From Pseudomonas bijieensis (GTDB lineage Bacteria > Pseudomonadota > Gammaproteobacteria > Pseudomonadales > Pseudomonadaceae), in the NCBI RefSeq assembly GCF_013347965.1, contig NZ_CP048810.1, positions 4,339,501 through 4,403,500 on the forward strand: 64,000 nt of DNA, given 5' to 3'. The notes beneath the pieces were generated by a model that saw only the letters and a program-made list of their open reading frames with translations, did no database searches and was not told the DNA's origin. The position numbers and the translations under genes were made by a program. Shown in pieces: positions 62,617 to 64,000 of this stretch. Numbering within the stretch: position 1 is the stretch's first letter; each line of letters begins with the position of its first letter.

Positions 62617-63759
62617 ATGCGTTGGGCGACTTATTTCGCCGTGTTGGCGTCTGTCCTGAGTGTCGGCCTGGCCCTGGGCGTAAGCATGCCGCTGGTGTCG
62701 CTGCGACTCGAGGGCTGGGGCTATGGCTCGTTCGCCATTGGCGTGATGGCTGCGATGCCGGCTGTCGGGGTGTTGCTCGGGGCCAAGGTGTCGAGTCGGT
62801 TGGCGACGCAGTTCGGCACGGCGAGGTTGATGCGCCTGTGCCTGTGGGGTGGGGCGCTGTCCATCGGATTGCTGGCGCTGTTGCCCAGCTACCCGGTCTG
62901 GTTGGTGCTGCGCCTGGTGATTGGCGTGGTCCTGACCCTGGTGTTCATTCTCGGCGAGAGCTGGATCAACCAACTGGTCATTGAGCAATGGCGCGGACGG
63001 CTGGTGGCGCTTTATGGCAGTAGCTATGCCCTGAGCCAGTTGGCCGGCCCGTTGCTGCTGGGAGCGCTTGGAACCGATCATGACTACGGCTTCTGGGTGG
63101 GTGTCGGCCTGCTGTTGATCGCACCCTTGCTGTTGCTGGGCCGCAGCGGGGCACCGAGTAGCGAGGCCGGCAGCGTCACGTTTGGCGATTTGTGGACGTT
63201 TTGCCGAGGTTTGCCGGCGATTGCCTGGGCGGTGTCGTTGTTCGCTGCGTTCGAGGCGATGATCCTCACGTTGCTGCCGGTCTACTGTTTGCGCCAGGGC
63301 TTCAGCGCTGACATTGCGTTGGCGATGGTCAGCACCGTGGTGGTCGGCGATGCCTTGCTGCAATTGCCCATTGGCGCCCTGGCCGATCGAGTGTCTCGCC
63401 GGGCGCTGTTGACGGGGTGCGCGGTGGCACTGACGTTATCGAGCCTGGCGGTTCCGCTTTTGATCGATACCCTGTTGATCTGGCCGCTGTGGGTGCTGTT
63501 CGGCGCCAGCGCCGGAGGTTTGTTCACCTTGTCGCTGATCCTGATCGGCGAGCGTTACCGCGACGATGCACTGGTACGGGCCAACGCTCATGTCGCGCAG
63601 TTGTGGGGGCTCGGTTGCCTGATCGGCCCGCTGGCGGCGGGAGCGGGCAGCCAATGGATCAGTGGGCATGCGCTGCCTTTGTTCATGGCGGCGGGGGCGT
63701 TCGGCTTGGTGATCCTGCTGTTGCGCCAAGGGGCATTCGGGGCGACACAAACGGCCTGA
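62617..63759 (+). CDS. MFS transporter (YcaD/UhpC-like small-molecule family)
   Basis: The 380-residue product has about twelve membrane helices, opening with RWATYFAVLASVLSVGLALG. The MFS loop-2 region is seen in GVLLGAKVSSRLATQFGTAR, and a second copy of the motif, GALADRVSRR, lies after the sixth helix. AGGAG lies about 9 nt before the ATG; the open frame begins 111 nt earlier inside the REP pair and is not believed. The substrate cannot be read. It follows the aldehyde dehydrogenase but is separated by a REP pair. Confidence 0.88.
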   Translation: MRWATYFAVLASVLSVGLALGVSMPLVSLRLEGWGYGSFAIGVMAAMPAVGVLLGAKVSSRLATQFGTARLMRLCLWGGALSIGLLALLPSYPVWLVLRLVIGVVLTLVFILGESWINQLVIEQWRGRLVALYGSSYALSQLAGPLLLGALGTDHDYGFWVGVGLLLIAPLLLLGRSGAPSSEAGSVTFGDLWTFCRGLPAIAWAVSLFAAFEAMILTLLPVYCLRQGFSADIALAMVSTVVVGDALLQLPIGALADRVSRRALLTGCAVALTLSSLAVPLLIDTLLIWPLWVLFGASAGGLFTLSLILIGERYRDDALVRANAHVAQLWGLGCLIGPLAAGAGSQWISGHALPLFMAAGAFGLVILLLRQGAFGATQTA

Positions 63760-63787
63760 ACATCCTTGCCACAAAAGCGGCCCGGGC

Positions 63788-64000
63788 CTAAAGCATCCGC
63801 TCCAACCCGATGGTCGTGGCGAACCAGGCATTGAACCGGCGCCACCAACTGCCCGGTTCGCGGCCCAGGTCGTGGGTCTGGCCGTTGTCTTCGGTGGTCC
63901 ATACGAGCTTGTCATTCTCCAGCCGAGCCTGATAACTCAGCGCTGGCGCCATGCCCTGCAAGGCCAGCTCGCGGACTTGGCCGGCAAGCTCCGGGCTGTC
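63788..64000 (-). CDS. C-terminal end of a possible phospholipase-D-family protein, start beyond the window
   Basis: The last 70 codons are read leftward from the right edge: DSPELAGQVRELALQGMAPA, then YQARLENDKLVWTTEDNGQT and a C-terminus EPGSWWRRFNAWFATTIGLE plus RML. This ending, with a Trp-rich basic tail, resembles that of PLD-type/cardiolipin-synthase-like proteins of Pseudomonas. The HKD motifs lie outside the window, so the call is tentative. It converges with the MFS gene. Confidence 0.6.
   Translation of the reverse strand, partial: DSPELAGQVRELALQGMAPALSYQARLENDKLVWTTEDNGQTHDLGREPGSWWRRFNAWFATTIGLERML

Overview
The window is chromosomal DNA of a fluorescent Pseudomonas, most likely of the P. 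fluorescens group. Reasons: GC-rich coding sequence, a string of housekeeping genes in the order known from the pseudomonad chromosome (recG-oxyR, spoT-rpoZ-gmk, rph-crc-pyrE-argB-algC-dut-coaBC-radC, rpmB-rpmG), and many REP elements of the GTGGGAGCGAGC...GCTCGC type that are common in that group. No tRNA, rRNA or CRISPR array is visible.

Region 1 (1-28063) is a near-complete type VI secretion system (T6SS) of the HSI-I type, arranged as two divergent operons around a control region at about 10268-10684. The leftward operon is tssA-tssB-tssC-hcp-[tae4-lipoprotein]-tssE-tssF-tssG-clpV, with clpV running off the left edge. It builds the sheath, inner tube, baseplate and recycling ATPase. The rightward operon is tagH-tssJ-tssK-tssL-tssM-tagF-pppA-ppkA-tagT-tagS-tagR-tagQ. 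It builds the membrane complex and carries the whole threonine-phosphorylation switch: TagQRST sense at the envelope, PpkA phosphorylates, PppA reverses, TagH is the FHA target and TagF represses. The slot that holds tagJ in the P. aeruginosa HSI-I cluster holds a Tae4-type peptidoglycan amidase and a small cysteine-rich lipoprotein, probably its immunity protein. No vgrG lies in the window.

Region 2 (28064-32670) is a repeat- and IS-rich junction. It contains tandem REP units with a period of about 72 bp. An intact IS4-family element has an 11-bp target duplication, and its transposase frame is broken at a CCC-TGA site. An IS110/IS1111-type element sits against REP repeats. A short DUF6124-like gene is broken in a C run.

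Region 3 (32671-64000) is ordinary core chromosome: an SCP2-like protein, an HDOD protein, recG, oxyR, tonB-exbD-exbB, an epimerase-like protein, an EamA transporter, a lipoprotein, ridA, the gmk-rpoZ-spoT operon, yicC divergent from rph, gltS, crc divergent from pyrE, coaBC-dut-algC-argB, radC, a dipeptide-type binding protein, rpmB-rpmG, an I78-type inhibitor, a cupin, a kauB-like aldehyde dehydrogenase, an MFS transporter and the end of a possible phospholipase-D-type protein. Several genes are closed by clear hairpin terminators.

All calls were made by reading the sequence. Family assignments rest on motifs and recall of the families, not on database searches.
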